This document shows, in pieces, positions 42,301 through 51,308 of a stretch of DNA of 64,000 nucleotides. Position numbers and translations under genes: made by a program. Numbering within the stretch: the stretch's first letter is position 1; the number at the start of each line of letters is the position of its first letter. The DNA comes from Bacillota bacterium (lineage in GTDB: Bacteria > Bacillota > Clostridia > Lachnospirales > Lachnospiraceae). The notes under the pieces were generated by a model that was not told where the DNA came from, did not search any database, and saw only the letters and a list, made by a program, of their open reading frames with translations. The DNA lies in contig JAEWJZ010000016.1 in the NCBI GenBank assembly GCA_023386315.1, positions 62,001 to 126,000 of the forward strand, read 5' to 3'.

Positions 42301-44030
42301 AACGAATTATTACGTACTATTTAAAGCCCTATTATCTACGGATGACAGTGGGCTTTTTCATTAAATTTTCTGGAACACTGATGGATCTCTTTCTTCCCTG
42401 GACACTGGCCCGCATGATTGATGTGGTAATTCCGTCTGGAAAGAAAGAAGAGATTTTTATATGGGGAATATTCATGTTTGTATGTTCTGTGCTGGCGGTG
42501 ACATTAAGTATTATTGCAAACCGCATGGCAGCGAGAGTGGCAAGTGATTCGATATTTACCATCCGTGAAGATCTGTTCCGGAAAGTGATGGTTCTTTCAA
42601 ACCGGCAGGCAGATGAAATAACCAGACCCTCCCTGATCTCCAGGCTTACCAGCGATACTTATCATGTTCATCAGATGATTGGGAGAATTCAGAGGCTTGG
42701 GGTTCGGGCGCCCATTTTACTGGTGGGTGGAATTATTATGACGCTTTTACTGGATCCGGTTCTGGCCTGTATTCTTTTAGCTGTTCTTCCCCTTCTTACA
42801 GCCGTGGTTATTACCGTTTCAAAAAAAAGCATACCGATGTTTACTCAGCTGCAGGAAAACGTGGATGGATTTGTAAGGCTTATTCGGGAAGATATAGCCG
42901 GAATTCGTGTGATTAAAGCACTTTCTAAAGAGGACTTTGAACGGAACCGGTTTGATAAAAGCAATCGGGATGTGGTGGACTGGGAAAAACGTGCAACGGT
43001 CACAACAGCTATAACCAACCCCGCCATGAACTTATTTCTTAATATGGGTCTGGTGTGCGTGGTGGTTGCAGGGGCATACCGGGTTAATGCGGGGTTATCC
43101 AAAGTGGGTACCATACTGGCATTCATGACTTACTTTACAATTATTTTAAATGCGCTGATGTCTATTTCCAGGATGTTCGTTATTGCATCAAAGGCAGCAG
43201 CGTCTGCGGATAGGATCGACAGGATCCTGGAAAGTGAGGATGAGACGTCTTTTCAGCTTGCACCTGTTTTAGAAGAGAAGGAAAAAGAAGACTCATTTCT
43301 GGAATTTGACCATATTTCCTTCTCCTATGACGGCACCGGGAATCATTTAAGAGATATCACTTTTAAGCTGGGAAAAGGAGAAACGCTGGGTATTATAGGA
43401 ACAACCGGTTCTGGGAAATCTACAGTGGTGAATCTGCTTTTGAGGTATTACGATCCGGATGAGGGCGTTATTCGCATGAATGGACGGGATATCCGAACTA
43501 TGAGTCTTAAAGAATTAAGGTCCAGGTTTGGAACGGTTTTTCAAAATGATGTGATATTTGAAGAATCCATATTTGAAAATATCCGAATGGGAAGAAATAT
43601 TTCTGAGCAGGAGGCAGCTGCAGCAGCAGGATTTGCAAGGGCACTTGATTTCATCGGTGAGAAAGGAGGGATTTTAGAATCATTAAATATCCGGGGAGCA
43701 AATTTAAGCGGAGGTCAGAAGCAGAGAATCCTGATAGCCAGGGCTCTTGCCGCCCAACCTGAAATTCTGATACTTGACGATTCTTCCAGTGCTCTGGACT
43801 ACAAAACGGATTCTCTGTTAAGAAAAGAATTAAGGGAGAATTTTTCCCATACTACCTGCATACTCATCGCCCAGAGAGTGAGCTCTGTTATGAACTTAAA
43901 TCAGATTCTGGTACTGGAAGACGGTGCTGCTATTGGTATGGGAACTCATGAGGAATTGATGAAAACCTGTGAAGGCTACCGGGAAATTGTTATTTCACAG
44001 ATGGGAGCGGAAAGGGGAGAAAACGGATGA
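42297..44030 (+). CDS. Heterodimeric ABC exporter subunit A
   Basis: A 577-residue fused membrane and ATPase protein. Six membrane segments (about residues 10-300) precede an ATPase domain with Walker A 'GTTGSGKSTVV', signature 'LSGGQKQR' and Walker B 'ILILDDSSSALD'. The catalytic glutamate after Walker B is aspartate here, so this subunit carries a degenerate site, as usual in heterodimers such as BmrCD or TM287/288. It overlaps the second subunit by four bases. Substrate unknown; drug or lipid export are both possible. Confidence 0.93.
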   Translation: MKRIITYYLKPYYLRMTVGFFIKFSGTLMDLFLPWTLARMIDVVIPSGKKEEIFIWGIFMFVCSVLAVTLSIIANRMAARVASDSIFTIREDLFRKVMVLSNRQADEITRPSLISRLTSDTYHVHQMIGRIQRLGVRAPILLVGGIIMTLLLDPVLACILLAVLPLLTAVVITVSKKSIPMFTQLQENVDGFVRLIREDIAGIRVIKALSKEDFERNRFDKSNRDVVDWEKRATVTTAITNPAMNLFLNMGLVCVVVAGAYRVNAGLSKVGTILAFMTYFTIILNALMSISRMFVIASKAAASADRIDRILESEDETSFQLAPVLEEKEKEDSFLEFDHISFSYDGTGNHLRDITFKLGKGETLGIIGTTGSGKSTVVNLLLRYYDPDEGVIRMNGRDIRTMSLKELRSRFGTVFQNDVIFEESIFENIRMGRNISEQEAAAAAGFARALDFIGEKGGILESLNIRGANLSGGQKQRILIARALAAQPEILILDDSSSALDYKTDSLLRKELRENFSHTTCILIAQRVSSVMNLNQILVLEDGAAIGMGTHEELMKTCEGYREIVISQMGAERGENG

Positions 44031-45784
44031 AGGGCTTACACAAAAGCACAATAAAACGCCTGATGCCTTATCTTATGAAGTACCGGTTTCTGCTCCTTCT
44101 TGCTTTTGTTATGACAATAGCCGGCAACCTGCTTGCACTGTTGGGACCGCTGCTTTCCGGCTATGCTGTTGATGCGATAGAACCTGGAAAAGGACTGGTA
44201 AATTTCCCACGCGTGTTTCAATATGCAGGCCTAATGGCAGTGTTCTATCTGGCATCCTCCGTCCTGTCTTATATCCTGTCGGTATTAATGATCACCATCA
44301 GCCGTAAGGTAGTATATGAGATGCGCAAGGATGTGTTTGACCGGATGCTCAGCCTGCCTGCCGGATATTATGACACCCACCAGACAGGAGATATTATAAG
44401 CCGGATATCTTATGATATTGATACGGTGAATGAATCACTTTCCAGTGACTTAATTCAGATTCTTACCACTCTGGTGACGGTTGTGGGAGCTCTTTATATG
44501 ATGGTAATTATCTCCCCCAGACTGGTACTGGTATTCGCAATAACGGTGCCCTTATCAGGTCTGATGACCAGATTTATCACAAGCCGCACAAGACCTTTGT
44601 TTCGGGCGCGGTCGAAAAGTCTTGGAGCGCTCAATGGCTTCGTGGAAGAGAAGGTGACGGGGCAGAAAACCATTAAAGCCTATTGTGAGGAAGAAGTGGT
44701 AATAAATAAATTCTCCATCCGGAACAGAGAGGCAGTGGAAAGCTACTACAAATCAGAATATTATGGAAGCATGACAGGACCCATGGTAAATTTTATTAAC
44801 AATTTATCCCTGACCTTAATCAGCATATTTGGAGCGTTCCTTTATCTGACCGGATCCATGACAGTGGGACAGATTTCCTCATTTGTTCTTTATTCAAGAA
44901 AGTTTTCCGGTCCCATTAATGAAGCGGCAAATATCATGAATGATCTTCAGTCTGCTCTTGCTGCAGCAGAGAGGGTGTTTAAGCTCATGGATGAAATTCC
45001 GGAGCAGGAAGACAGAAGAGATGCGGTAGTGCTTTCTGACTTAAATCACCCAATCAGAGGCTGTGTGGAGTTCTCTCATGTGAATTTCGGATATGAACCT
45101 GGAAAACCCATACTGCAGGATTTATCCTTAAAAGCGGATCCTGGAAGGCTGATTGCAATAGTGGGTCCCACAGGAGCGGGTAAAACAACAATTATAAATC
45201 TTCTGATGCGCTTCTATGATGTGAATGGAGGCAAAATTTTAATTGATGAGCTGGATATAAGAGATGTGACAAGGGAGAGCCTTCGAAAGGCTTTTTCCAT
45301 GGTATTACAGGAAACCTGGCTTTTTCAGGGGACAATCTATGAAAATCTGGCTTATGGTAAAGAAGGCGCAACTTTGGAGGAAGTGATGGAAGCGGCTAAG
45401 GCTTCACGGATTCATTCCTTTATCGAACAGCTGCCGAATGGTTATGATACCATTTTAAAAGAAGATGGAACTAATATTTCTAAGGGACAGAAGCAGCTTT
45501 TAACCATTGCAAGAGCCATGCTCCTGGACTCCAAAATACTGATTCTGGACGAAGCAACATCCAATGTGGACACAAGAACTGAAATCCGCATCCAGCAGGC
45601 CATGCGCCGCCTGATGGCTGGAAAAACATGTTTTGTGATAGCACACCGTCTTTCTACCATTCAGAATGCGGATTTAATAGCGGTTATACATCAGGGCGAA
45701 GTTGCGGAACAGGGAACTCATCAGAGTCTGATGGAAAAACGGGGCAGATATTATGAAATGGTTATGGCACAATATGATTCATAA
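44027..45784 (+). CDS. Heterodimeric ABC exporter subunit B
   Basis: A 585-residue partner of the preceding exporter subunit. Six membrane segments, then Walker A 'GPTGAGKTTIINLL', Walker B 'ILILDEATSNVD' with its glutamate intact, and an H-loop 'VIAHRLSTI'. Its signature is 'ISKGQKQLLT' rather than LSGGQ. Paired with the degenerate Walker B of subunit A this makes one inactive and one active ATP site, the expected asymmetric arrangement. A strong terminator follows. Confidence 0.94.
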   Translation: MKGLHKSTIKRLMPYLMKYRFLLLLAFVMTIAGNLLALLGPLLSGYAVDAIEPGKGLVNFPRVFQYAGLMAVFYLASSVLSYILSVLMITISRKVVYEMRKDVFDRMLSLPAGYYDTHQTGDIISRISYDIDTVNESLSSDLIQILTTLVTVVGALYMMVIISPRLVLVFAITVPLSGLMTRFITSRTRPLFRARSKSLGALNGFVEEKVTGQKTIKAYCEEEVVINKFSIRNREAVESYYKSEYYGSMTGPMVNFINNLSLTLISIFGAFLYLTGSMTVGQISSFVLYSRKFSGPINEAANIMNDLQSALAAAERVFKLMDEIPEQEDRRDAVVLSDLNHPIRGCVEFSHVNFGYEPGKPILQDLSLKADPGRLIAIVGPTGAGKTTIINLLMRFYDVNGGKILIDELDIRDVTRESLRKAFSMVLQETWLFQGTIYENLAYGKEGATLEEVMEAAKASRIHSFIEQLPNGYDTILKEDGTNISKGQKQLLTIARAMLLDSKILILDEATSNVDTRTEIRIQQAMRRLMAGKTCFVIAHRLSTIQNADLIAVIHQGEVAEQGTHQSLMEKRGRYYEMVMAQYDS

Positions 45785-45819
45785 AAAGGGAGCGGACGAC
45801 TTAAGGTCCGTTCCCTTTT
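45784..45819. terminator. Bidirectional terminator after exporter genes
   Basis: AAAAGGGAGCGGAC (45784-45797) pairs with GTCCGTTCCCTTTT (45806-45819) with one G-U pair. It separates two convergent genes. Confidence 0.9.
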
Positions 45820-45829
45820 GAACATCTCA

Positions 45830-46579
45830 TTACTGATAATCACAGACTCCAGCCCATTTATTCAGAAGCTCTGCTTCTTCCGGCCGTTTTTTGGAAAGCT
45901 GGGCAGCTGCAACAATGGGAAGCCATGACTGAACATATTTTTTCGCAGTTCCGGTCTTCTTACAGAACAGGTTCATATACATATCTGCCTTAGTCTGATC
46001 CTGCAGACAGAACAGCAGATAGGTTCTTGCAACATCTGCACTGGCATTGCCCTGAGTGGCATGAACCCAGTCCAGAACATACATTGTACCATCGCTTTTT
46101 ACGATAATGTTGGAGGGGTTAAAATCGCCGTGACAGAGTTTTGTGTGCTTTGGCATGCTGTCAAGCTGAGTGCGCATGTCATATCTTGTTACGTCACCAA
46201 GCTCTTCAATATCCTGGATCTGCTTGGATATCTTATCTTTCAGCTTATTTAAATGAGGACAATGCTTAGACATGACATTGAGGTGAAGATTGACCATCTG
46301 TTCCATATATTCTGGCAGTTTTTCAGGATTCTCATCCATAAGCTGCTGGAGGGTTTTTCCTTCAATAAAATCAAAGGTAATGGACCACTGGTTATCAAAA
46401 ACACCGACTTCCAGTACTCTGGGAACGTTAATGCCGCCGACTTCTTCTACTCTGGCGCTGATCAGTGCTTCATTTAAAACTTCAGCCTTAGGAAATTCAG
46501 CGTTGAAAACCTTGATTGCCTTTTCACCATCGTGATAGACCTTTTTTGTTGCTGTTGTAGCGATTAATTCTGCTGCCAT
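45830..46579 (-). CDS. APH-fold kinase (TIGR02172-like)
   Basis: A 249-residue protein of the aminoglycoside phosphotransferase/choline kinase superfamily. The nucleotide lysine is in 'GEKAIKVFNAEFPKAEVLNE', the catalytic loop is 'LCHGDFNPSNIIV' (HxDxxxxN) and the metal motif is 'YVLDWVHA'. Members common in clostridia are not proven resistance enzymes. ATG 46579 has GAAGGAGAGG upstream; the longer frame adds 11 doubtful residues. It stands alone. Confidence 0.88.
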   Translation of the reverse strand: MAAELIATTATKKVYHDGEKAIKVFNAEFPKAEVLNEALISARVEEVGGINVPRVLEVGVFDNQWSITFDFIEGKTLQQLMDENPEKLPEYMEQMVNLHLNVMSKHCPHLNKLKDKISKQIQDIEELGDVTRYDMRTQLDSMPKHTKLCHGDFNPSNIIVKSDGTMYVLDWVHATQGNASADVARTYLLFCLQDQTKADMYMNLFCKKTGTAKKYVQSWLPIVAAAQLSKKRPEEAELLNKWAGVCDYQ

Positions 46580-46708
46580 ATGAACCTCTCCTTCCGTCTT
46601 TGAATCTAGCATATTATGTAATTTCTTACCTATATTTTACTACTAAATAGCGAAAAAGTATAGTGAATTATAGAAAAATTTATAAAATATAACCAAATAA
46701 TTAGCAAA

Positions 46709-48619
46709 TCAAAAACAAAATATGGCGGCTCCATAAGCCGGAAGCGGATACGCAATGGAATTATCCTGGCCATCCCATGGAGTCTTTTCAGATTTATAAA
46801 CCAGAGCTGTTTTGTCTTTTTCATACAGTCCGTGAGAGGTATCAAGAACAAGGGTGTATTTTCCCTGTTTGGGAACGCCCACCCGGTACTCGGGCCGCTT
46901 CACAGGAGTAAAGTTCAAAACAAACAGCAGGCTGTTCTGGCTGCTCTTACCATGCCGGATAAAACTGAAAATACTATGTTCATTGTCATTGGCATTTACC
47001 CAGGAGAATCCCTCCCAGACGTAATCATTATCATAAAGTGCAGGGAATTTCCGGTATAGGTGAAGAAGGTCTCTGACATAATTAAGCAGATTTTCCCCAA
47101 GAGGTTCCCTGGCCAGATACCAGTCTAAGGAGTCCTTTTCATCCCACTCATGGAACTGACCGAAATCCTGTCCCATAAAAAGCAGCTTCTTTCCCGGGTG
47201 TCCGAGCATGAAAGTATAACCAAGCTTTAAATTAGAAAACTTATCCTCCAGAAGTCCGGGCATTTTATTGATCATGGAGCCTTTTAGATGAACGACTTCA
47301 TCATGGGACAATACAAGTATATATTTTTCACTGGTAAAATATGTAAGTCCGAAAGTCATTTTATGGTGATTATATTTTCTGAAATAGGGATCCAGCTTCA
47401 TGTATTCCAGAAAATCATGCATCCAGCCCATATTCCACTTAAAAGTAAAACCCAGTCCGGAATTCTCAGGCTGGTCCGTAACCTTTGGCCAGGCAGTGGA
47501 TTCTTCTGCAATTACAACGGCTCCTTTTCCCCGTTTCTTTATCACACTGTTTAAATGCTTAAAGAATTCGATGGCTTCAAGATTTTCGTTTCCACCGCAG
47601 CAGTTTTTAACCCACTCGCCCTGGTCTCTTCCGTAGTCCAGATACAGCATGGAAGCGACAGCATCCACTCTCAACCCGTCTACATGATACTTTTCCACCC
47701 AGTAGAGAGCGTTGGCAATAAGAAAATTATCTACCTCATATTTGCTGTAATCAAAGACCTTTGTCCCCCAGTCCGGATGCTCCCCTTTGCGAGGATCTGC
47801 GTATTCGTAACAGGCTTCCCCATCAAATTCGGAAAGTCCGTGAGCATCTTTTGGAAAATGTGCAGGAACCCAGTCCAATATGACTCCAATTCCATTCTGG
47901 TGCATGTAATCAACAAAATACATGAACTCGTCCGGAGTCCCATAACGGGAAGTAGGAGCATAATAACCAGTTACCTGATATCCCCAGGAACCATCGTATG
48001 GATGCTCAGCAATGCCCAGAAGCTCTATGTGGGTATAACCCATATCCTTTATATATTCCGCCAGTTCATGAGCGGCTTCTTTGTATGTATAAAAACCTTC
48101 TTTATCTTCCCGGTTTTTTCTCTTCCACGATCCTAAGTGGACTTCATAAATGCTGACAGGCCCGGATAAAGGATCCTGCTTTTCTCTTTCTTTCAACCAT
48201 GTCTGGTCTTTCCACTGGTATGCGGATAAATCGTAAGTAACAGATGCAGTCTGAGGGCGGAATTCCGCATAAAAAGCATAGGGATCCGCTTTAAAGAGAA
48301 TCTTTCCGCTGCTTGTGGTCACAGAATATTTATACAGCTGACCCGGACCGACCTCCGGTACAAATACTTCCCAGATCCCCGAGTCGGCCAGGGAAACCAT
48401 GGGATTTAAGTCGGGGTTCCAGCCGTTGAAATCACCGACTACGCCAACCTGGCTGGCATGAGGAGCCCAGACTGCAAAATACATCCCCTGTTTTCCGTTG
48501 TATGTTTTCGGATGAGCACCCAGTTTTTCATAAATCTCGTAATGCCGGCCGTTGTTGTACAAATACCGGTCAAGTTCCGTAATAAAACCTGTTTCCAATT
48601 CTTTTGTTAAATCTTCCAT
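46709..48619 (-). CDS. glgB: 1,4-alpha-glucan branching enzyme
   Basis: A 636-residue GH13 enzyme adding alpha-1,6 branches to glycogen. N-terminal CBM48 domain ('YFAVWAPHASQVGVVGDFNG'), then the barrel with nucleophile Asp in 'VDGLRVDAVASMLYLDY', acid Glu in 'VVIAEESTAWP' and stabilising Asp in 'LVLSHDEVVH', then an all-beta C-terminal domain. ATG 48619 has GGAGGGGTGAG upstream. It completes the glycogen pathway begun by glgC/glgD about 7 kb away on the other strand; glgA is not in the window. Confidence 0.96.
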   Translation of the reverse strand: MEDLTKELETGFITELDRYLYNNGRHYEIYEKLGAHPKTYNGKQGMYFAVWAPHASQVGVVGDFNGWNPDLNPMVSLADSGIWEVFVPEVGPGQLYKYSVTTSSGKILFKADPYAFYAEFRPQTASVTYDLSAYQWKDQTWLKEREKQDPLSGPVSIYEVHLGSWKRKNREDKEGFYTYKEAAHELAEYIKDMGYTHIELLGIAEHPYDGSWGYQVTGYYAPTSRYGTPDEFMYFVDYMHQNGIGVILDWVPAHFPKDAHGLSEFDGEACYEYADPRKGEHPDWGTKVFDYSKYEVDNFLIANALYWVEKYHVDGLRVDAVASMLYLDYGRDQGEWVKNCCGGNENLEAIEFFKHLNSVIKKRGKGAVVIAEESTAWPKVTDQPENSGLGFTFKWNMGWMHDFLEYMKLDPYFRKYNHHKMTFGLTYFTSEKYILVLSHDEVVHLKGSMINKMPGLLEDKFSNLKLGYTFMLGHPGKKLLFMGQDFGQFHEWDEKDSLDWYLAREPLGENLLNYVRDLLHLYRKFPALYDNDYVWEGFSWVNANDNEHSIFSFIRHGKSSQNSLLFVLNFTPVKRPEYRVGVPKQGKYTLVLDTSHGLYEKDKTALVYKSEKTPWDGQDNSIAYPLPAYGAAIFCF

Positions 48620-48706
48620 TTGCTCACCCCTCCATTTTGGTACACGATTCCACAGGCTGAAACAGCGTTTATAACAGGTCCGTATCAAAGCGGAATTTGT
48701 GGCTGA

Positions 48707-48925
48707 TTATACCTCACGGCTTTTAAAACGGCGCAAAAGAAACTGGTAACGAAGCTGTGCGGCATTAAGCTCGTAGATATAGCAGTCAATTAATGTCGGG
48801 TCAACGACCTGCTCAAAATGATTCCTTGCTGCATCAATGGCGGTTTTGGAACGTTCAATCTCATTGCGTAAATTCCGTTCCTCTTCCGTAAGGGAAAAGT
48901 GTTTTCCTAACAATAAATTTTTCAT
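48707..48925 (-). CDS. DUF2508 (YaaL-like) small protein
   Basis: A 72-residue helical protein ('SLTEEERNLRNEIERSKTAI', 'LIDCYIYELNAAQLRYQFLL') of the DUF2508/YaaL family, found in sporulating Firmicutes with no known role. The ATG at 48925 has CTGGAG eight bases upstream; an open frame extends to 49000 but overlaps the preceding gene. It lies between the ArsR regulator and glgB. Confidence 0.75.
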   Translation of the reverse strand: MKNLLLGKHFSLTEEERNLRNEIERSKTAIDAARNHFEQVVDPTLIDCYIYELNAAQLRYQFLLRRFKSREV

Positions 48926-48996
48926 ATGATCATCTCCAGATAACGTATTAACGAGGTTCCTATAAATCTCAGTATATCTGGAAATTGGAACTTTAT

Positions 48997-49389
48997 TCAT
49001 CTATTGCCTGAATCTCCATAAATTATTTGGACTGGATCCATAAAATTCTGGAGATACTGCCCAAGAGTGCACAGTTTTTTTGTGCTTTCTCCAAAGGTAA
49101 GAAAGTAATAATTGGCAGTTCCTTCCTGCCTGACGGATACCAAACCTGCTTCCTTTAGTATCTTTAAATGATGAGAAATAGCCGGGCGGGATAAACTTGT
49201 TCTGTCCGTAATTTCATTCACATTCATCCCCCGGACTGCGGTCTGATCTCCCATGTAAGTTAAGCCTTCTGTCTGGAACGAATCAGTCCTGGCAAGAACT
49301 TCGATAATTGTAAGCCGGACCTCGTCTCCTAAGGCAATAAAAAGCGGCATGCAGCTTTTAAAGAGCTCGGAAAAATCCCCATTTGCCAC
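48997..49389 (-). CDS. ArsR-family transcriptional regulator
   Basis: A 130-residue winged-helix regulator. 'LFIALGDEVRLTIIEVLART' opens the domain, 'MNVNEITDRTSLSRPAISHH' and 'HLKILKEAGLVSVRQEGTAN' hold the recognition helix and wing. No cysteine metal site typical of metal sensors is seen. GTG at 49389 has AAAGGAG eight bases upstream; the in-frame ATG at 49398 abuts that site. TATAAT lies upstream on the reverse strand. It may regulate itself and the genes after it. Confidence 0.85.
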   Translation of the reverse strand: MANGDFSELFKSCMPLFIALGDEVRLTIIEVLARTDSFQTEGLTYMGDQTAVRGMNVNEITDRTSLSRPAISHHLKILKEAGLVSVRQEGTANYYFLTFGESTKKLCTLGQYLQNFMDPVQIIYGDSGNR

Positions 49390-49585
49390 CTGAAACATCT
49401 CCTTTGGTTTAAAATAGTGAACTAATATTATATTAACATCCGGACAGGGAAAGGTCAACTAAAATTGTATAAAATTACTTATATATTTTAAAATAACAAT
49501 AAAAAATTGTAAAATATAACAATAAAAATATTGTCGGATGGTGTTGCTCCGTTTATTTACTTCTGGAAAAAATTGTAAAAAACAG

Positions 49586-49614
49586 TTGACTTTTGTTATC
49601 ATCTTGTGCATAAT
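49586..49614 (+). promoter_or_regulatory. Promoter of the Tad pilus operon
   Basis: TTGACT (49586-49591), 17 bases, CATAAT (49609-49614). All genes to 59717 follow with small gaps or overlaps and no terminator that I can see. Confidence 0.75.
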
Positions 49615-49660
49615 AGGGTCAGAATCCCGAATACATTCTGTATACGGACTTTCTCATTTT

Positions 49661-49687
49661 CAATGACATGGAATTCATTGTTCCATG
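49661..49687. repeat. Overlapping inverted repeats in the pilus operon leader
   Basis: CAATGA (49661-49666) is complementary to TCATTG (49675-49680), and CATGGAA (49667-49673) to TTCCATG (49681-49687). The two stems interleave with no linker, so they exclude each other in RNA; they could also be protein-binding dyads in DNA. Confidence 0.5.
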
Positions 49688-49768
49688 GTCCAAAGCCGAT
49701 TTTCCGGCATTATTTCCAGATTTAAAGTTTAGAAAAGAGGAGATGGTATTGTTAAAATCGTAGTATTA

Positions 49769-50281
49769 TTGTTTATACTCGCATCCGGTTCTTATTTTGA
49801 TGTAAGAGAACACCGGATACCAAATTGGCTGGTGCTTGCCGGTATAGCAGCAGGACTTTTTTTATCCTGGCTGGATCCGGGCGGGAAGGGAGGGGGTGAG
49901 TCTGTACTGCAGGAGATGATATTTTTTGCATGCCGGTTCCTGGTAGTTACAGCGGCGTTTTTTTTCTTGTTTATATGCCGTATGATCGGCGCAGGTGATA
50001 TTAAGATTATCTCCCTGATATGCGGTTATCTGGGATTTGGCACCGGTTTTGCAGCGGTAGCATGGGGATTTTTAATAGGAGCATTCTGGTCCCTGGTTCT
50101 AATGATTGTGAAAGGCTGTGCCTTTCAGCGGTTTTCTTATTTTCTGACCTATATCAGGTCCATATTTCAAACAAAAAAAATTACAGCTTATTATAGTTCC
50201 TCCCTGAATGGGTACGATGCAGTAATACCATTGGGATTATGCATGTTTTTAGGAGTGGTTCTTGCTGTTGTTTTCTTTTAA
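49769..50281 (+). CDS. Prepilin peptidase (A24A, CpaA/TadV-like)
   Basis: A membrane aspartyl protease that trims Flp prepilins. The two catalytic aspartates are in 'YFDVREHRIPNW' and 'IGAGDIKIISLI' (GxGD). About five hydrophobic segments. The TTG at 49769 would remove half of the first membrane segment and has no ribosome site. An in-frame ATT at 49748, seven bases after AGAGGAGATG, gives a complete segment ('IVKIVVLLFILASGSYFD') and may be the true start. The ATG at 49743 is out of frame and stops after six codons. Confidence 0.88.
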   Translation: MFILASGSYFDVREHRIPNWLVLAGIAAGLFLSWLDPGGKGGGESVLQEMIFFACRFLVVTAAFFFLFICRMIGAGDIKIISLICGYLGFGTGFAAVAWGFLIGAFWSLVLMIVKGCAFQRFSYFLTYIRSIFQTKKITAYYSSSLNGYDAVIPLGLCMFLGVVLAVVFF

Positions 50282-50293
50282 CAGGAGGTTGCT

Positions 50294-51295
50294 ATGAAAA
50301 AACGTATTATGGCGGTATACGATGCGGACTCTGCATTTGGGGAACAGTTTGCAGAATTTGTGAATGATAAGGAACGTGTTCCCATATCCATTGTGTCCTT
50401 TACAACGCTTAAGGAACTGATCAATTACAGCAGTGATCATGACATAGAGCTTCTTCTTATCAGCTCCGGCGTATCAAACCAGGAGATTGAACAGATAGGA
50501 GCGGACAGGGTGGTTCTTCTTACAGAAGAGAAGATGATTTCTTTCGGTGAGCCGTATCCCTGTGTTTATAAGTATCAGGCTGCTGATCACCTTCTTCGGG
50601 AAATTATGGAGGAATACTGTGTGGTATCAGAAGACCAGGGGTATACCGTACTGTCTGAAAGAAGCAGGGTGGTAGGCGTTTATTCGCCGGTAAACCGCTG
50701 CTTAAAGACATCTTTTTCTCTGACCATGGCACAGCTTCTCTCCCGGGATTTAAAAGTTCTTTATTTAAATCTGGAAGACTGCTCCGGCCTGGCAGGATTA
50801 ACAGGGGAAGAGTACGAGAGGGGAATGTCAGATCTGTTTTATTATTACAGGCAGGGGACCTTTTCCTTTAGCAGACTTGGTGCTGCCGTTTATACATGGG
50901 GTGATTTAGATTATGTGCCTCCGGTTCAGTATCCGGAAGATCTTGCTTTCGTTTCATCACAGGAGATAGCAGGATTAATCAGGCAGATATCGGAACAAAG
51001 CACATACGGCACCATCATACTTGATCTGGGACAGATGGGGAAAAGAGCGGCGGATGTTCTTGAAGTATGTGATGGAATCTATATGCCGGTAAAAGAAGAC
51101 TGTGTATCAGCTGCCAAGGTAGAGGAATTTGAAACATATCTGGCGGCCTCAGGCCATGATACCATGTTGAAGCGAATTCAGAAAATTAAACTTCCCTATC
51201 ATTGTACCTTTGGCAGGAGAGACAATTATCTGGATCAGCTTTTATGGAGCGAATTAGGTGATTTTACCCGGCAGCTCTTAAGAAAGCAGCTATAG
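50294..51295 (+). CDS. tadZ: TadZ/CpaE-like pilus localisation protein
   Basis: A 333-residue cytoplasmic protein with an N-terminal receiver-like domain (about 1-110, no clear phospho-acceptor context) and a C-terminal MinD/ParA-like domain. The P-loop is degenerate ('VYSPVNRCLKTSFSLTMAQL'), while 'LYLNLEDCSGLAG' and 'TIILDLGQMGKRAADVLEV' retain the fold. TadZ proteins place the pilus machine in the cell. RBS ACAGGAGG. Sits between prepilin peptidase and the ATPase genes. Confidence 0.85.
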   Translation: MKKRIMAVYDADSAFGEQFAEFVNDKERVPISIVSFTTLKELINYSSDHDIELLLISSGVSNQEIEQIGADRVVLLTEEKMISFGEPYPCVYKYQAADHLLREIMEEYCVVSEDQGYTVLSERSRVVGVYSPVNRCLKTSFSLTMAQLLSRDLKVLYLNLEDCSGLAGLTGEEYERGMSDLFYYYRQGTFSFSRLGAAVYTWGDLDYVPPVQYPEDLAFVSSQEIAGLIRQISEQSTYGTIILDLGQMGKRAADVLEVCDGIYMPVKEDCVSAAKVEEFETYLAASGHDTMLKRIQKIKLPYHCTFGRRDNYLDQLLWSELGDFTRQLLRKQL

Positions 51296-51308
51296 GGAGG
51301 GAAAGGAT

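Larger units (their letters stand above)
49399..49747. other. Divergent intergenic region before the Tad pilus operon
   Basis: No gene. The left part holds the ArsR promoter and a very AT-rich stretch (49455-49530). The right part holds the pilus promoter (49586-49614) and a leader of about 130 bases with two overlapping inverted repeats (49661-49687) and a small hairpin GCCG/CGGC (49697-49710). Confidence 0.6.

Noticed and set aside
47555..48136. Long + strand frame opposite glgB
   Set aside because: It is antisense to conserved catalytic segments of glgB and has no ribosome site or recognisable domain.
49661..49687. H-type pseudoknot in the pilus leader
   Set aside because: The two stems interleave with zero-base loops on both sides, which cannot span the grooves; alternative stems are more plausible.
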